Source of the DNA: an uncultured Pseudocitrobacter sp.
GTDB lineage: Bacteria > Pseudomonadota > Gammaproteobacteria > Enterobacterales > Enterobacteriaceae
Reading direction: 5' to 3'
DNA: 41,283 nt
Assembly (NCBI GenBank): GCA_913778145.1
Contig: CAJYVI010000052.1
Coordinates: 1 to 41,283, forward strand
Positions 30,660 to 38,339 of the stretch are shown here, piece by piece. A model generated the notes under the pieces. It had not been told where the DNA came from. It saw nothing but the letters and a program-made list of their open reading frames with translations, and did not search any database. Both the position numbers and the translations under genes were made by a program. Position 1 is the stretch's first letter; each line of letters starts with the position of its first letter.

Positions 30660-32891
30660 TCGCGGCGGTAAGGGATCGGCAGCCAGCGCCTTCAGAGGGG
30701 CTGGTTTGCCGATACAATATCCCTGAAGATAATCAATTCCCAGCGATATTGCTGCTTCACGAATCTCTTCATTTTCAACAAACTCCGCGACCACACGCAT
30801 ATTTTTCATTCGTGCCAAATGGCAAATAGAGGCGACGATTTGGTAGTCAAGGCTGCTGGTCGCGATATTGCGGATAAAACTCCCGTCTATTTTAAGAATA
30901 TCGGCGCTGACGTGCTTCAGGCGCGCGTAGCTGGCATAACCCGTTCCAAAGTCATCAATCGCCACGCGACACCCCATATCCTGAAGCACAGCCAGCGTTT
31001 GACGTGCTTGCTCTGGATTGCTCAGGGAGTGGCTTTCGGTCACTTCAAAAATCAGCTGCCACGCTTCAATGTTATATTTCGCCAGTAAATCAGCCACCTG
31101 TTGCGAAAACTCCAGCCCACAGGCAGTGGAAGGTGACAGATTTACCGACAGCCGCATTCCTGGATGCTGCTCACGATGACTATCCATAAAGCGCAAGGTA
31201 TTTTCCAGCACCCAAAGATCGATGCGTGACGCCATGCCGAATTCATGGGCAACGGGCAAAAATTCATTGGGCGAAATCAGTTCACCTTCATCGCCTATCA
31301 TGCGCAACAGCACTTCATGATAATCATCGCCGCGAATGCTGACGATCGGTTGCGCCATCAGGCAGAAACGATCGTTTTCCAGCGCCTGCTGAACGCGCAG
31401 CATCATCGCCACTTTATCTTTTAATTCCTGCTGCAAATGCAAAGCACCGCGGCGCTGAAGATTTTCCGGTTGATGGGTAATCAGCGATAAATCTGCAATG
31501 GTACTCAACTCGCCCAGCAGCAGTGAAAGATGGGAAACCGGCGAATGAATATAGCAGTAGCTCATTCCGACCTGAGGCTGAAGCGGCATTCCGTTCCAGA
31601 CGTAGCGAAACTGTTTGACCCTGGCATCAACCACCGCAATGTGCTGCTGATAATCATCGGTATTCAGCCGCATCGCCAGGTCGTGACCTGAAAGCTGATA
31701 TACATCCTCCCCTGGCCGCAGCACCTCGCTCAGCCACTCGGCCAGCTTCTGTTTGTAGTTGATGCGCAGCATTACGCCATAGTGGCGGCCCAGCACTTCA
31801 AGATCCGGCATTCGCAAGAAACAAACCACCGACCAGGGGGCGGCGTCAATCGCTCTATTCAGCGCACGAAGATTGGGTAAATGGACTACCGGGTCAAGGA
31901 ATGCCATTCGCCGTACTCTGGCGTGAATAGTTCGCTCACGCGTGGACAATACCGCAATGTAGGCAATGATAAAGGAGAACACCAGATAGCTGGATGAGGT
32001 GATCGCCAGTTGAGAGCTATAGCCCGGATGAATAAGCAAATAGTGATAGTGGAAATGGATCGTGACAATCAACAGCAGCGTCCACAACGGTGAGATAAAG
32101 CGATAGCCAAAACGCATCGCCCCCCACAGCGTCACCGGCAGCAATAGCGATAACGTATAGTTGGTGCTGAAAATCGTACTCTGATGGGTCAGCGGCATCA
32201 GCAATAAACCCAGCAGCGTGGAGAGCGCAAACAGCCACAGCAGCACTTCTGTCCACTTCACTTTTGGGTCGAAATCGAGCCGCATTTGCGAGATGAACCC
32301 GCGAATGTAGCAAGGGTTACGTGCCAGACGAATCAACATGTAACAAAACGGAACGCCCGTTAAGCAACTAACCAGAAGCGACTGATAGTTTATCAGACTA
32401 CGCAACGTTAGCGGCGATACCCACTGAAAATCGCAACGGCTGGGATACAGCCCCACGTAGATGGCAAACTGGAACAGCAGTTGAAACACGGTTGCCGGAA
32501 AAAACATCTGCCAGAACAACCGATGCGCCATCAGCCGCGTATTGCCATGCGACACCATTTGTCGACGCGGAATAAAGATACGATAGCCGCCCCAGGAAAG
32601 TACCAGTGGGATAATAAAATGCAGGACAATTCCCACCCTTTCGAGAAAGGTGAGATCCTTACTAAGGTAAATCCACGTGCCTGCGGCGATGCCCGGAATC
32701 GCCTTCCAGCCAAAAAAAAGCATCAGGCATAACATAAACGGCAGCGGCAGATAATAAAGTGATACCTTGCCCCCATCGATCCATGCATATGTATTAGCAA
32801 GTTTGATGATTGGCAATAAAATCAGAGGCAAAGCAAGCGGTAATGCCCACCAGCGATCGCGATATTTTTTATATATTTTACAGAAATACAT
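30639..32891 (-). CDS. pdeF: Cyclic-di-GMP phosphodiesterase YfgF (PdeF)
   Basis: Inner-membrane EAL phosphodiesterase, 750 residues from ATG 32891 (E. coli has 747); a longer frame upstream gives an extension not seen in E. coli. Order: about eight membrane segments of a MASE1-type sensor (1-300), a GGDEF domain whose signature is lost (QLSGHD in its place), then an EAL domain with EVLLRM in place of EAL and the key [14 protein letters not shown]. In E. coli this enzyme is an anaerobic phosphodiesterase; the FNR box upstream fits. It was formerly called yfgF. Confidence 0.94.
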   Translation of the reverse strand: MYFCKIYKKYRDRWWALPLALPLILLPIIKLANTYAWIDGGKVSLYYLPLPFMLCLMLFFGWKAIPGIAAGTWIYLSKDLTFLERVGIVLHFIIPLVLSWGGYRIFIPRRQMVSHGNTRLMAHRLFWQMFFPATVFQLLFQFAIYVGLYPSRCDFQWVSPLTLRSLINYQSLLVSCLTGVPFCYMLIRLARNPCYIRGFISQMRLDFDPKVKWTEVLLWLFALSTLLGLLLMPLTHQSTIFSTNYTLSLLLPVTLWGAMRFGYRFISPLWTLLLIVTIHFHYHYLLIHPGYSSQLAITSSSYLVFSFIIAYIAVLSTRERTIHARVRRMAFLDPVVHLPNLRALNRAIDAAPWSVVCFLRMPDLEVLGRHYGVMLRINYKQKLAEWLSEVLRPGEDVYQLSGHDLAMRLNTDDYQQHIAVVDARVKQFRYVWNGMPLQPQVGMSYCYIHSPVSHLSLLLGELSTIADLSLITHQPENLQRRGALHLQQELKDKVAMMLRVQQALENDRFCLMAQPIVSIRGDDYHEVLLRMIGDEGELISPNEFLPVAHEFGMASRIDLWVLENTLRFMDSHREQHPGMRLSVNLSPSTACGLEFSQQVADLLAKYNIEAWQLIFEVTESHSLSNPEQARQTLAVLQDMGCRVAIDDFGTGYASYARLKHVSADILKIDGSFIRNIATSSLDYQIVASICHLARMKNMRVVAEFVENEEIREAAISLGIDYLQGYCIGKPAPLKALAADPLPPRLSSDFR

Positions 32892-33244
32892 AGATGCTCT
32901 AACGATATCCCAAATCCTGCTGGGTATATTCAGACAGGCATCCAACCTGGCTTAATGGTCCGCAAAGTATGTCACGATGCGGTTCGGACTGGGAATTCTA
33001 GAGGGCAATTGGCGTGAGCATTTGACGCAAATCAACAAATAATGTGCATAAAAACACTAAGTTTCATTTTTTTGCGGTGGGGCAGATTAATCAATTGAGT
33101 TTGTAAATATCATTATTATCTTATATAACATTAATTAATGATTCGTTTGACGTTTTTTTACATTGCCGTTGATTGACCCCGGTGGTTCCCTATGTCTTAA
33201 TGTAGTTATCGCCCCGTTTGTGGGTATTGTAACAGGACCCCTTT
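32892..33244. other. Divergent yfgF/yfgG intergenic region
   Basis: About 350 bases without a gene. The left half holds the yfgF promoter and FNR box; the middle (33050-33160) is AT-rich with no feature I can name; the right end is the yfgG leader with AGGA at 33234-33237. Confidence 0.7.
32995..33035 (-). promoter_or_regulatory. FNR-dependent promoter of yfgF
   Basis: TTGACGCAAATCAA (33022-33035) matches the FNR consensus TTGAT-N4-ATCAA at nine of ten positions. On the minus strand a -10 TAGAAT lies at 33000-32995, giving a start near 32988, so the FNR box is centred close to -41.5, the class II activating position. Confidence 0.65.
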
Positions 33245-33436
33245 GTGAACCAGGCCACCAGTATGCGAAAACGACACCGATTCAACGGCCGAATGATTCG
33301 AATCATACTCCTCATCAGTTTGATGTTCTTCCTCGGGCGTTTCGTTTACTCCGCCATCGGCGCGTGGCACCATCATCAGGATAAAAAAGAATCGCAATCA
33401 ACGAAACTGACGATTGAGAAGCCTGTGCAGCGCTAG
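33245..33436 (+). CDS. yfgG: Small membrane-anchored protein YfgG
   Basis: 63 residues starting at GTG 33245 with AGGA at 33234-33237; the N-terminus NQATSMRKRHRFN matches E. coli YfgG. There is a basic N-terminus, one membrane segment (about 17-35) and a short hydrophilic tail. E. coli yfgG has been linked to nickel/cobalt tolerance and biofilm, but its mechanism is unknown. It is divergent from yfgF. Confidence 0.88.
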   Translation: MNQATSMRKRHRFNGRMIRIILLISLMFFLGRFVYSAIGAWHHHQDKKESQSTKLTIEKPVQR

Positions 33437-33713
33437 CTATTCACATGACTGCCTCGCAAGTTGCCATTACACGACTTCATATAAATCAACGAATTTATGG
33501 CAGAACACTCTGCCATTATCCGGCCCCGACATACTTTCATTGAATTCATAAAACACATATTTCACACGCAATATACTCTAGTAATTTATATGTTTTATTT
33601 ATTCTAAAACAGTAAGCCATTCACTAATTTTATCAATAAAAACAAATATTTACTTTGTCATCCTAATGATCTTAAATATATTGCTTTTACAATTTTATTA
33701 ACAAGGAATAGTG
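33437..33713. other. AT-rich yfgG-yfgH intergenic region
   Basis: About 275 strongly AT-rich bases between yfgG and yfgH; it should carry the yfgH promoter but no single match stands out by eye. Confidence 0.6.
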
Positions 33714-34229
33714 ATGAATTTTAAAAAATGCTGTCTTCCGATGGCGATTGCCGCCTCATTTGTCCTCGTAGGATGCCAGTCTAACGCTGACGACCATGCT
33801 GCTGATGTTTATCAAACGGATCAGTTAAACTCTAAGCAAGAGACGAAGACCGTTAATATCATCTCCGTACTGCCAGCTAAAGTGGCTGTTGATAACACCG
33901 CTAACAAACGTGCGGCACAGACCACTGGGGCAATTCTCGGTGCGGTAGCCGGTGGCGTGATCGGCCATAACGTGGGTTCCGGCAGTTCACTTAACACTAC
34001 AGCGGGTGCCGCGACCGGCGGCGTTGCAGGTGCTGCTGCAGGCTCAATGGTCAATGACAAAACGTTAGTCGCTGGGGTGTCTCTGACTTATAAAGAAGGC
34101 ACTAAAGTCTACACGTCTACCCAGGTTGGGAAAGAGTGTCAGTTTACGACTGGCCTCGCGGTTGTTATCACGACAACCTATAACGAAACCCGTATTCAAC
34201 CTAACGCGAAATGCCCTGAGAAAAAATAA
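33714..34229 (+). CDS. yfgH: Outer membrane lipoprotein YfgH (glycine-zipper)
   Basis: 171 residues from ATG 33714 with AAGGA six bases upstream; the in-frame GTG three bases earlier is too close to that site. The signal peptide ends in LVGC, acylating Cys21. A glycine-zipper segment of the SlyB/OmpA-like 2TM type (GAILGAVAGGVIGHNVG, then GGVAGAAAGSMV) occupies about 65-110. In E. coli it contributes to outer membrane integrity. yfgI follows after 15 bases. Confidence 0.92.
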   Translation: MNFKKCCLPMAIAASFVLVGCQSNADDHAADVYQTDQLNSKQETKTVNIISVLPAKVAVDNTANKRAAQTTGAILGAVAGGVIGHNVGSGSSLNTTAGAATGGVAGAAAGSMVNDKTLVAGVSLTYKEGTKVYTSTQVGKECQFTTGLAVVITTTYNETRIQPNAKCPEKK

Positions 34230-34244
34230 TAGCAAGGAGATTTG

Positions 34245-34784
34245 ATGAAAAAAATCTTTCTGCTTATCGCGCTGTCTGCGTTGAGTGGCAATGCGTTAGC
34301 TGCTTCTTTACAGGATCAGCTTTCGGCCGTTGCACAAGCTGAACAACAAGGCAAAGCGGAAGAGCAAAAAAAGCATGACGATTGGGTTGCAAAACGCGAT
34401 CGCGAAATCCAGCAGGAGAAGCAACGACGCGCTAACGCAGCGGCAGCGGCCAATAAAAAAGCGGCCGCTGCAGCGGCAGAGCGTCAGGCTCGCCAGGATA
34501 AACTTGATGCGGAAGCGACTGCGGATAAAAAGCGTGATCAAAGTTATGAAGACGAACTTCGTAGTTTAGAAATTCAGAAACAGAAACTGGCTCTCGCGAA
34601 AGAAGAAGCCCGCGTCAAAAGGGAAAACGAATACATCGATCAGGATCTGAAGCACAAAGCTGCACAAACAGATGTTGTTCAATCTGAGGCTGATGCCAAC
34701 AGAAATATTTCTGAAGGTGGCCGCGATCTCATGAAAAGTGCGGGTAAAGCGGAAGAGAAAAAGTCAGACAGCTGGTTTGACTGA
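34245..34784 (+). CDS. yfgI: Periplasmic coiled-coil protein YfgI
   Basis: 179 residues from ATG 34245 with AAGGAGA upstream. A signal peptide (cleavage near ALA-ASLQ, about residue 19) precedes a long Lys/Glu/Ala/Gln-rich helix (30-150) that should form a coiled coil. E. coli YfgI was associated with nalidixic acid tolerance; its molecular role is unknown. It is co-transcribed with yfgH. Confidence 0.9.
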   Translation: MKKIFLLIALSALSGNALAASLQDQLSAVAQAEQQGKAEEQKKHDDWVAKRDREIQQEKQRRANAAAAANKKAAAAAAERQARQDKLDAEATADKKRDQSYEDELRSLEIQKQKLALAKEEARVKRENEYIDQDLKHKAAQTDVVQSEADANRNISEGGRDLMKSAGKAEEKKSDSWFD

Positions 34785-34795
34785 TTCTCGCCTCC

Positions 34796-34831
34796 TTAAT
34801 AACCCGCTGTAATTTTGCAGAGGGTTATTAA
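34796..34831 (+). terminator. Hairpin downstream of yfgI
   Basis: TTAATAACCC and GGGTTATTAA (34796-34805 and 34822-34831) are perfect ten-base arms 11 bases after the yfgI stop; the loop also contains CTG/CAG that can pair. It has no GC-rich base or long T run, so it may be a terminator or a 3' stabilising element. Confidence 0.55.
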
Positions 34832-34910
34832 CACATTAATATCCAATCTATTGATTACAAGCTTGTTTTCAGGCTTTGTAAGCGTTCGCCCTTCGAGCAA
34901 ATAAGCTCAT

Positions 34911-34936
34911 AAAAAAACCCGCCGTAAAGCGGGTTT
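34911..34936 (-). terminator. Terminator of guaA, bidirectional
   Basis: AAACCCGC (34915-34922) and GCGGGTTT (34929-34936) form the stem. On the minus strand it is followed by T7 from 34917-34911. It lies 33 bases beyond the guaA stop triplet, and would originally have ended guaBA transcription. Confidence 0.85.
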
Positions 34937-34968
34937 CATATTACTTTACCGTATCAAAGCAGGAATAA

Positions 34969-34983
34969 TCATTCCCACTCAAT
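34969..34983 (-). other. Prophage attachment site at the guaA 3' end (attL)
   Basis: On the minus strand, ATT GAG TGG GAA TGA encodes Ile-Glu-Trp-Glu-stop, the C-terminus of GMP synthase. Immediately upstream (from 34984) the sequence no longer resembles guaA, and phage lysis genes follow. This is therefore the bacterial-side remnant of the guaA end left by integration. The rest of guaA should lie beyond the far end of the prophage, with its last codons restored by phage DNA. Confidence 0.8.
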
Positions 34984-35093
34984 TATTTACGGCATGCATA
35001 ACCAATTGACTGATAACAACTTTCCGAATCCAGATTTTCACCGTACCGTTTTATATACCGTCACCGGAAATCAGTACCATGAAAAATGCCATG

Positions 35094-35576
35094 TCACCGG
35101 GTCAGCGAATCGTACTGCTTTTCACAGACTCGTCCGGCTTCTGCGGCCCGGTCAGCGTACTCTGCCAGTTGTCGGTTTCGCTCGAGAGATTTGCTGAGCA
35201 CGTCGGCAAGCAAAACTCCGGTGTCTGCGGCTGACGACCCAGCGCCGACAGTGGCGTTATACTGCCTGAGCTGCTCACGGATGGCAACGAGCTGTTGCTG
35301 CAACCGGCCAGCGCGAGCGGAAGCATCAAGAGCATCATTACGCGCCTGGTCGATTCTCTGCTGAGCTTCACGTTCATTGGTCGCTTTCTCCTGTTCTTTC
35401 AGCGAACGCAATTTTGCGTCGGCCTGTTTCTGTTCTGCCTGCGCCTGCGCATACCCGGCATCGTACTGGCGGCTGCCGTGGACATTCCAGGCAACCATGC
35501 CGCAGACCACCAGAGCAGCAAGCATTAGCACGATAAGCAACTGTTTCCAGTACGCTTTAACAAATGCCCAGATCAT
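35094..35576 (-). CDS. Inner-membrane spanin Rz
   Basis: 160 residues: an N-terminal signal-anchor (about 12-30, LLIVLMLAALVVCGMVAW) and a periplasmic coiled coil rich in Gln, Ala and Arg (40-110). This is the i-spanin architecture that fuses inner and outer membranes in the last step of lysis. Its start overlaps the endolysin stop by four bases (ATGA). The lipoprotein spanin Rz1 is encoded within it in another frame. Confidence 0.88.
   Translation of the reverse strand: MIWAFVKAYWKQLLIVLMLAALVVCGMVAWNVHGSRQYDAGYAQAQAEQKQADAKLRSLKEQEKATNEREAQQRIDQARNDALDASARAGRLQQQLVAIREQLRQYNATVGAGSSAADTGVLLADVLSKSLERNRQLAEYADRAAEAGRVCEKQYDSLTR
35102..35377 (-). CDS. Outer-membrane lipoprotein spanin Rz1, embedded in Rz
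   Basis: 91 residues in a different frame inside the Rz gene. A basic N-terminus and a hydrophobic stretch end in the lipobox LAGC with Cys26, then a Ser/Pro-rich tail. Embedded overprinting is the classical Rz/Rz1 layout. An internal Met at residue 14 or 15 is an alternative start and would still leave a lipoprotein signal. Confidence 0.8.
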   Translation of the reverse strand: MNVKLSRESTRRVMMLLMLPLALAGCSNSSLPSVSSSGSITPLSALGRQPQTPEFCLPTCSANLSSETDNWQSTLTGPQKPDESVKSSTIR

Positions 35577-36199
35577 AAAAGCACCTTACTGGCGGTGCTG
35601 TACCGCGCGCGCCGGTCGTCGATACCGTTCTGGCCGCCATTTATGATCTGCGTGACGCGCACCATGTCGCCGGTGTACTTCATGCAGCCTTTGGTTGCGA
35701 AGAACCAAGCCGCGCTGCGTGCCGCGTATACGTCCTGCGCCAGCAGTTCCGGCTGCTTAACCAGATCAACCTTTATGCCGTTTCCACAGTCGCGGTAGTT
35801 GTTCAGGCCGGTGATCTGGATAAGCCCGCGCCCACGATAGAACCAGCCATCTGTCGGCCCGTTGTTTCCCATGCGCTTGCTGTACACCAGGTTAGCGATT
35901 GCGCGCTGGCGTTCCTGCGGCAGTGATGGCTCACCCTGTCGACGACCAAGTGCATTGGCCTGTCCCTGAGTGAGACGCCCTGCGCTGACGAAACCAGAAA
36001 GGCCAGTCACGCTGTAGTTGAAGTTCTCCACCAACCGCGTGAATCCTGTCGACTCATGCCCGACCTGAGCAATGAACATCGCCTGGTCAGCAGGATTGTT
36101 GATGCTGAACTCTTCCATTGCTGCGATGATATGCGGAAACCAGCGCACGGCCAGTTGCTCAGTGATGCCGGCTGCGCGGCGAAATTTGTTAATGTCCAT
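35573..36199 (-). CDS. Endolysin, GH19 chitinase-like muramidase
   Basis: 208 residues, glycoside hydrolase family 19 type that cleaves the peptidoglycan glycan strand after holin-mediated release. The likely catalytic glutamate is E49 in QVGHESTGF, with a second (E58) nearby. The family motif FYRGRGLIQITGLNNY spans 120-135. There is no signal peptide or SAR segment, so it depends on the holin. Its start overlaps the preceding holin-like gene by 11 bases and its stop overlaps Rz, giving one compact lysis cassette. Confidence 0.93.
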   Translation of the reverse strand: MDINKFRRAAGITEQLAVRWFPHIIAAMEEFSINNPADQAMFIAQVGHESTGFTRLVENFNYSVTGLSGFVSAGRLTQGQANALGRRQGEPSLPQERQRAIANLVYSKRMGNNGPTDGWFYRGRGLIQITGLNNYRDCGNGIKVDLVKQPELLAQDVYAARSAAWFFATKGCMKYTGDMVRVTQIINGGQNGIDDRRARYSTASKVLL

Positions 36200-36473
36200 G
36201 CTGAGACCTCGTTATCTTGAAAATTTGTACTACATTCCCCTTTGTCTTTATCAGAGCAGCAAGGAAGACGGTTTTAATGAATATTTCTGACCAGTCAGCG
36301 CTGACGTAATACCCATAGAACGTACGGATAGGTACGCTGGCCGCAACGACGATCAGCAGATATGCGAGCCAGCCCCCCCACCATCGATGACGAGCCCCCT
36401 CACGGCGGAAAAGCAACACTCGAATAGCTATGGCGCCGCAGATTGCGGCATTAAGAATGTCAGGACCGGTCAT
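36189..36473 (-). CDS. Three-segment phage holin
   Basis: 94 residues from ATG 36473 (MTGPDILNAAICG), with GGAGA seven bases upstream; a longer in-frame extension would run through the previous gene. Hydrophobic segments lie at about 6-21, 33-49 and 62-76, with a basic tail. Size and position immediately before the endolysin indicate a holin (putative 3TM holin family). It overlaps both neighbours, as lysis genes often do. Confidence 0.78.
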   Translation of the reverse strand: MTGPDILNAAICGAIAIRVLLFRREGARHRWWGGWLAYLLIVVAASVPIRTFYGYYVSADWSEIFIKTVFLAALIKTKGNVVQIFKITRSQHGH

Positions 36474-36864
36474 CGTCTTTTCTCCCCGGGATAAGTTCGC
36501 GTGGGTTTTCAGAACGGTGATAGAGCCAGATGCCAATGCGGACAGCGACGATTGAAGAGACGAAAGCACCAGCTGAAAACACGGTTCCTTTCTCGAAAGA
36601 GTCCTGCGTAATCGTCGGAAACAAACTTGCAGCGCCGATCAGAACGGATGCCGTTGCTTTGTAGAAGAGAAGACCGCAGAAGAAGCTGAGGAATGCCAGA
36701 AGTAACCGACGCTTTATCGGATACTCCACCGCCGAGGTAACAAAAATCACCGCGCCAGCGAGCGCTCCTAACGCCACCTCAGGCGGAACACCCGCGACCA
36801 CAGACATTAATGCACTCAGGCTAAGCCCCTGATTAAGCGTTTCCGTGGTTAACGAGTGTGCCAT
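36460..36864 (-). CDS. Phage membrane protein, second holin or antiholin
   Basis: 134 residues from ATG 36864; GGTGG lies five bases upstream and an in-frame GTG nine bases earlier is inside that site. Four hydrophobic segments are visible (about 14-45, 53-79, 95-113), with a charged C-terminus. It overlaps the following holin gene by 14 bases and is the first gene of the lysis cassette. Which of the two proteins forms the lethal hole cannot be told from sequence. Confidence 0.7.
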   Translation of the reverse strand: MAHSLTTETLNQGLSLSALMSVVAGVPPEVALGALAGAVIFVTSAVEYPIKRRLLLAFLSFFCGLLFYKATASVLIGAASLFPTITQDSFEKGTVFSAGAFVSSIVAVRIGIWLYHRSENPRELIPGRKDDDRS

Positions 36865-36922
36865 AGTGACCACCGTTTAATGTGCATATAGACCCCCTTA
36901 GTTGGTAAGTCCATCATACACA

Positions 36923-36942
36923 ATAAACCACATATGGTTTAT
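36923..36942. promoter_or_regulatory. Palindrome upstream of the lysis cassette
   Basis: ATAAACCACATATGGTTTAT: eight-base perfect arms around a four-base centre, about 60 bases before the first lysis gene. On the minus strand a -10-like TATGAT follows (36917-36912), placing the palindrome over the -35 region, which has no TTGACA. It is a candidate activator or repressor site. Confidence 0.5.
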
Positions 36943-36966
36943 ACCAGACAATTAACCCATTAAAAT

Positions 36967-36983
36967 ATTACCAAAAAGGTAAT
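36967..36983. promoter_or_regulatory. Phage operator candidate, ATTACC-N5-GGTAAT copy 1
   Basis: ATTACC, AAAAA, GGTAAT in the divergent region between the lysis cassette and the conversion cassette. The same 17-base symmetric pattern recurs at 40666 and, with one change, at 41050. Confidence 0.6.
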
Positions 36984-37060
36984 CACTTTACTCTTTACAA
37001 TATCGTGACGTGCCTCTTTGTCATATGGAACTTTATGTTGCATGAATATATATATTATGT

Positions 37061-37088
37061 TTGATGGGGTTCGATTATCTCTTTTAAT
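37061..37088 (+). promoter_or_regulatory. Possible promoter of the conversion cassette
   Basis: TTGATG (37061-37066), 16 bases, TTTAAT (37083-37088), about 40 bases before the small peptide gene. It is a fair sigma70 match and would allow expression from the prophage independent of the late, minus-strand genes. Other AT-rich matches exist, so it is tentative. Confidence 0.4.
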
Positions 37089-37130
37089 AGGTTATGATTG
37101 CACATCAATTTTTTGCACTTGAGGGATGAC

Positions 37131-37220
37131 ATGGAGATTTCTACTGAAGGGGCAGTCTTTATAGGCGTAGTAATAGGACTGTTAATTATTTACTTTAAAA
37201 AGAATGATAAAGATGAATAA
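37131..37220 (+). CDS. 29-residue membrane peptide, candidate inhibitor of host O-antigen polymerase (Iap-like)
   Basis: The ATG at 37131 follows GAGGG at 37121-37125 with five-base spacing, the best ribosome binding site in this region. The peptide opens MEISTEGAVF, has one hydrophobic segment (about residues 8-22) and a charged tail KKNDKDE. Its stop overlaps the start of the polymerase-like gene by 8 or 17 bases, so the two are translationally coupled. Phage D3 of Pseudomonas encodes a 31-residue peptide, Iap, in the same arrangement with its Wzy; Iap blocks the host polymerase. I rely on size, topology and position, not on residue similarity. Confidence 0.6.
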   Translation: MEISTEGAVFIGVVIGLLIIYFKKNDKDE

Positions 37221-38325
37221 AATAAATAAATTTATAATATCACTTCTTATTATTGAGATAATATTTGGTGGTGGCGGCCGCCTTTTGGATCCTTTGGGTG
37301 TTCCTCCACTTAGATATGTACTATTTGGAGCAGCTCTAGCGATGTTCATTTTGAATGCATTGACAATGAACATCGTGTTGGGTAGAAACACGGCAATTAC
37401 ACTAATAATGCTTGTGGGGCTTCCACTTTACGGAGCGTTTATAGGAGCGGCGAACGGAAACTTAACTTCTGATATAGCTTTTGATCTACAGCCATTTGCA
37501 TATATGCTTATTTTATTATACGTATGCACTCAAAATGAACTGATTACGAATTATTCAGTTGAATGCTTCATTAGGGTTACAAAGATATTCAGCATCATTG
37601 CATCATCACTTTATATTGCATACATCGTACTGCTGAAAGCTGGAATGGTAAACCTCCCTTCTTTTTACAGCACACTTTCTCTTACTTCAGAATTTTTCTT
37701 TAGACCGAGCGGCGCATTTTTTGCGAAATCATTTTTCTTCATCGGCATTGGTGCCATTTTCTTCTTTGTGGAGAAAAGATATTTTCTTTTCTTACTTACT
37801 GTATCAGCGCTTTTTTTAACAGAAACCAGGGGCGTCTTTCTTTTTGCTGGCGTAGCGATGATGATAGCCAGTTTACGAATAAATGGTGCGGTTAAGAATG
37901 CATTATATTTAGGTGTTGCTGTAGCAGCCGGATTCGCCCTTATGGTAATAGTAGGTGATCGCGCTGGTGATTCAGACTCTGTCAGACTTAACGATTTCGA
38001 GTTTATCCTAAAGCAAATGGGTGGTTTTTATGCTGTGTTTGGCCACGGTTTTGGGGCTCAGATTCTTGATAGAGGGCGAATAGAGGTCGTGCCTCTTGAG
38101 CTACTTTATAAAACTGGGGTGGTTGGCATCATATTATCTATTGCGCCTCTATTCTCCTTGTCTGTAAATGCCTTAACAAAATCTTTTACTACGAAACAAT
38201 TACAGATAGTTTGCGCACTAATATTTTCCGCTGGAGTTTCTATTACAAACCCATTCCTTTATACCCCGATGGGTATATTTGTGATAGCCATCGCTATAAA
38301 CTCAAATAAATCAGCCAGGGTGTAA
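37204..38325 (+). CDS. Phage-encoded O-antigen polymerase-like membrane protein (Wzy-type)
   Basis: 373 residues (370 if started at ATG 37213), hydrophobic throughout with about ten membrane segments. A larger loop ends in VFGHGFGAQ followed by VVPLELLYKTGVVG, the arrangement typical of Wzy/WaaL-type proteins. It is clearly more AT-rich than the flanking phage genes, and lies on the opposite strand between tailspike and lysis genes, the usual sign of a lysogenic-conversion (moron) gene. Polymerising O units with a new linkage would alter the host surface and block related phages. A ligase or flippase cannot be excluded. Confidence 0.72.
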   Translation: MIKMNKINKFIISLLIIEIIFGGGGRLLDPLGVPPLRYVLFGAALAMFILNALTMNIVLGRNTAITLIMLVGLPLYGAFIGAANGNLTSDIAFDLQPFAYMLILLYVCTQNELITNYSVECFIRVTKIFSIIASSLYIAYIVLLKAGMVNLPSFYSTLSLTSEFFFRPSGAFFAKSFFFIGIGAIFFFVEKRYFLFLLTVSALFLTETRGVFLFAGVAMMIASLRINGAVKNALYLGVAVAAGFALMVIVGDRAGDSDSVRLNDFEFILKQMGGFYAVFGHGFGAQILDRGRIEVVPLELLYKTGVVGIILSIAPLFSLSVNALTKSFTTKQLQIVCALIFSAGVSITNPFLYTPMGIFVIAIAINSNKSARV

Positions 38326-38333
38326 CCCCTGGC
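38314..38333. terminator. Hairpin between convergent wzy-like and tailspike genes
   Basis: GCCAGGG and CCCTGGC (38314-38320 and 38327-38333) close a TGTAAC loop containing the wzy-like stop codon. On the minus strand a T-rich stretch follows, so it best serves the tailspike gene. Complete termination there would cut the lysis genes off from tailspike transcription. Confidence 0.6.
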
Positions 38334-38339
38334 AGTCTA

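Noticed and set aside
33163..33384. Alternative frame overlapping yfgG
   Set aside because: It shares bases with the clearly conserved yfgG and has no start signal; treated as a shadow.
34994..35197. 67-residue open frame on the plus strand beside attL
   Set aside because: It overlaps the 3' end of Rz on the other strand, has no ribosome binding site and no recognisable domain; most likely a chance frame.
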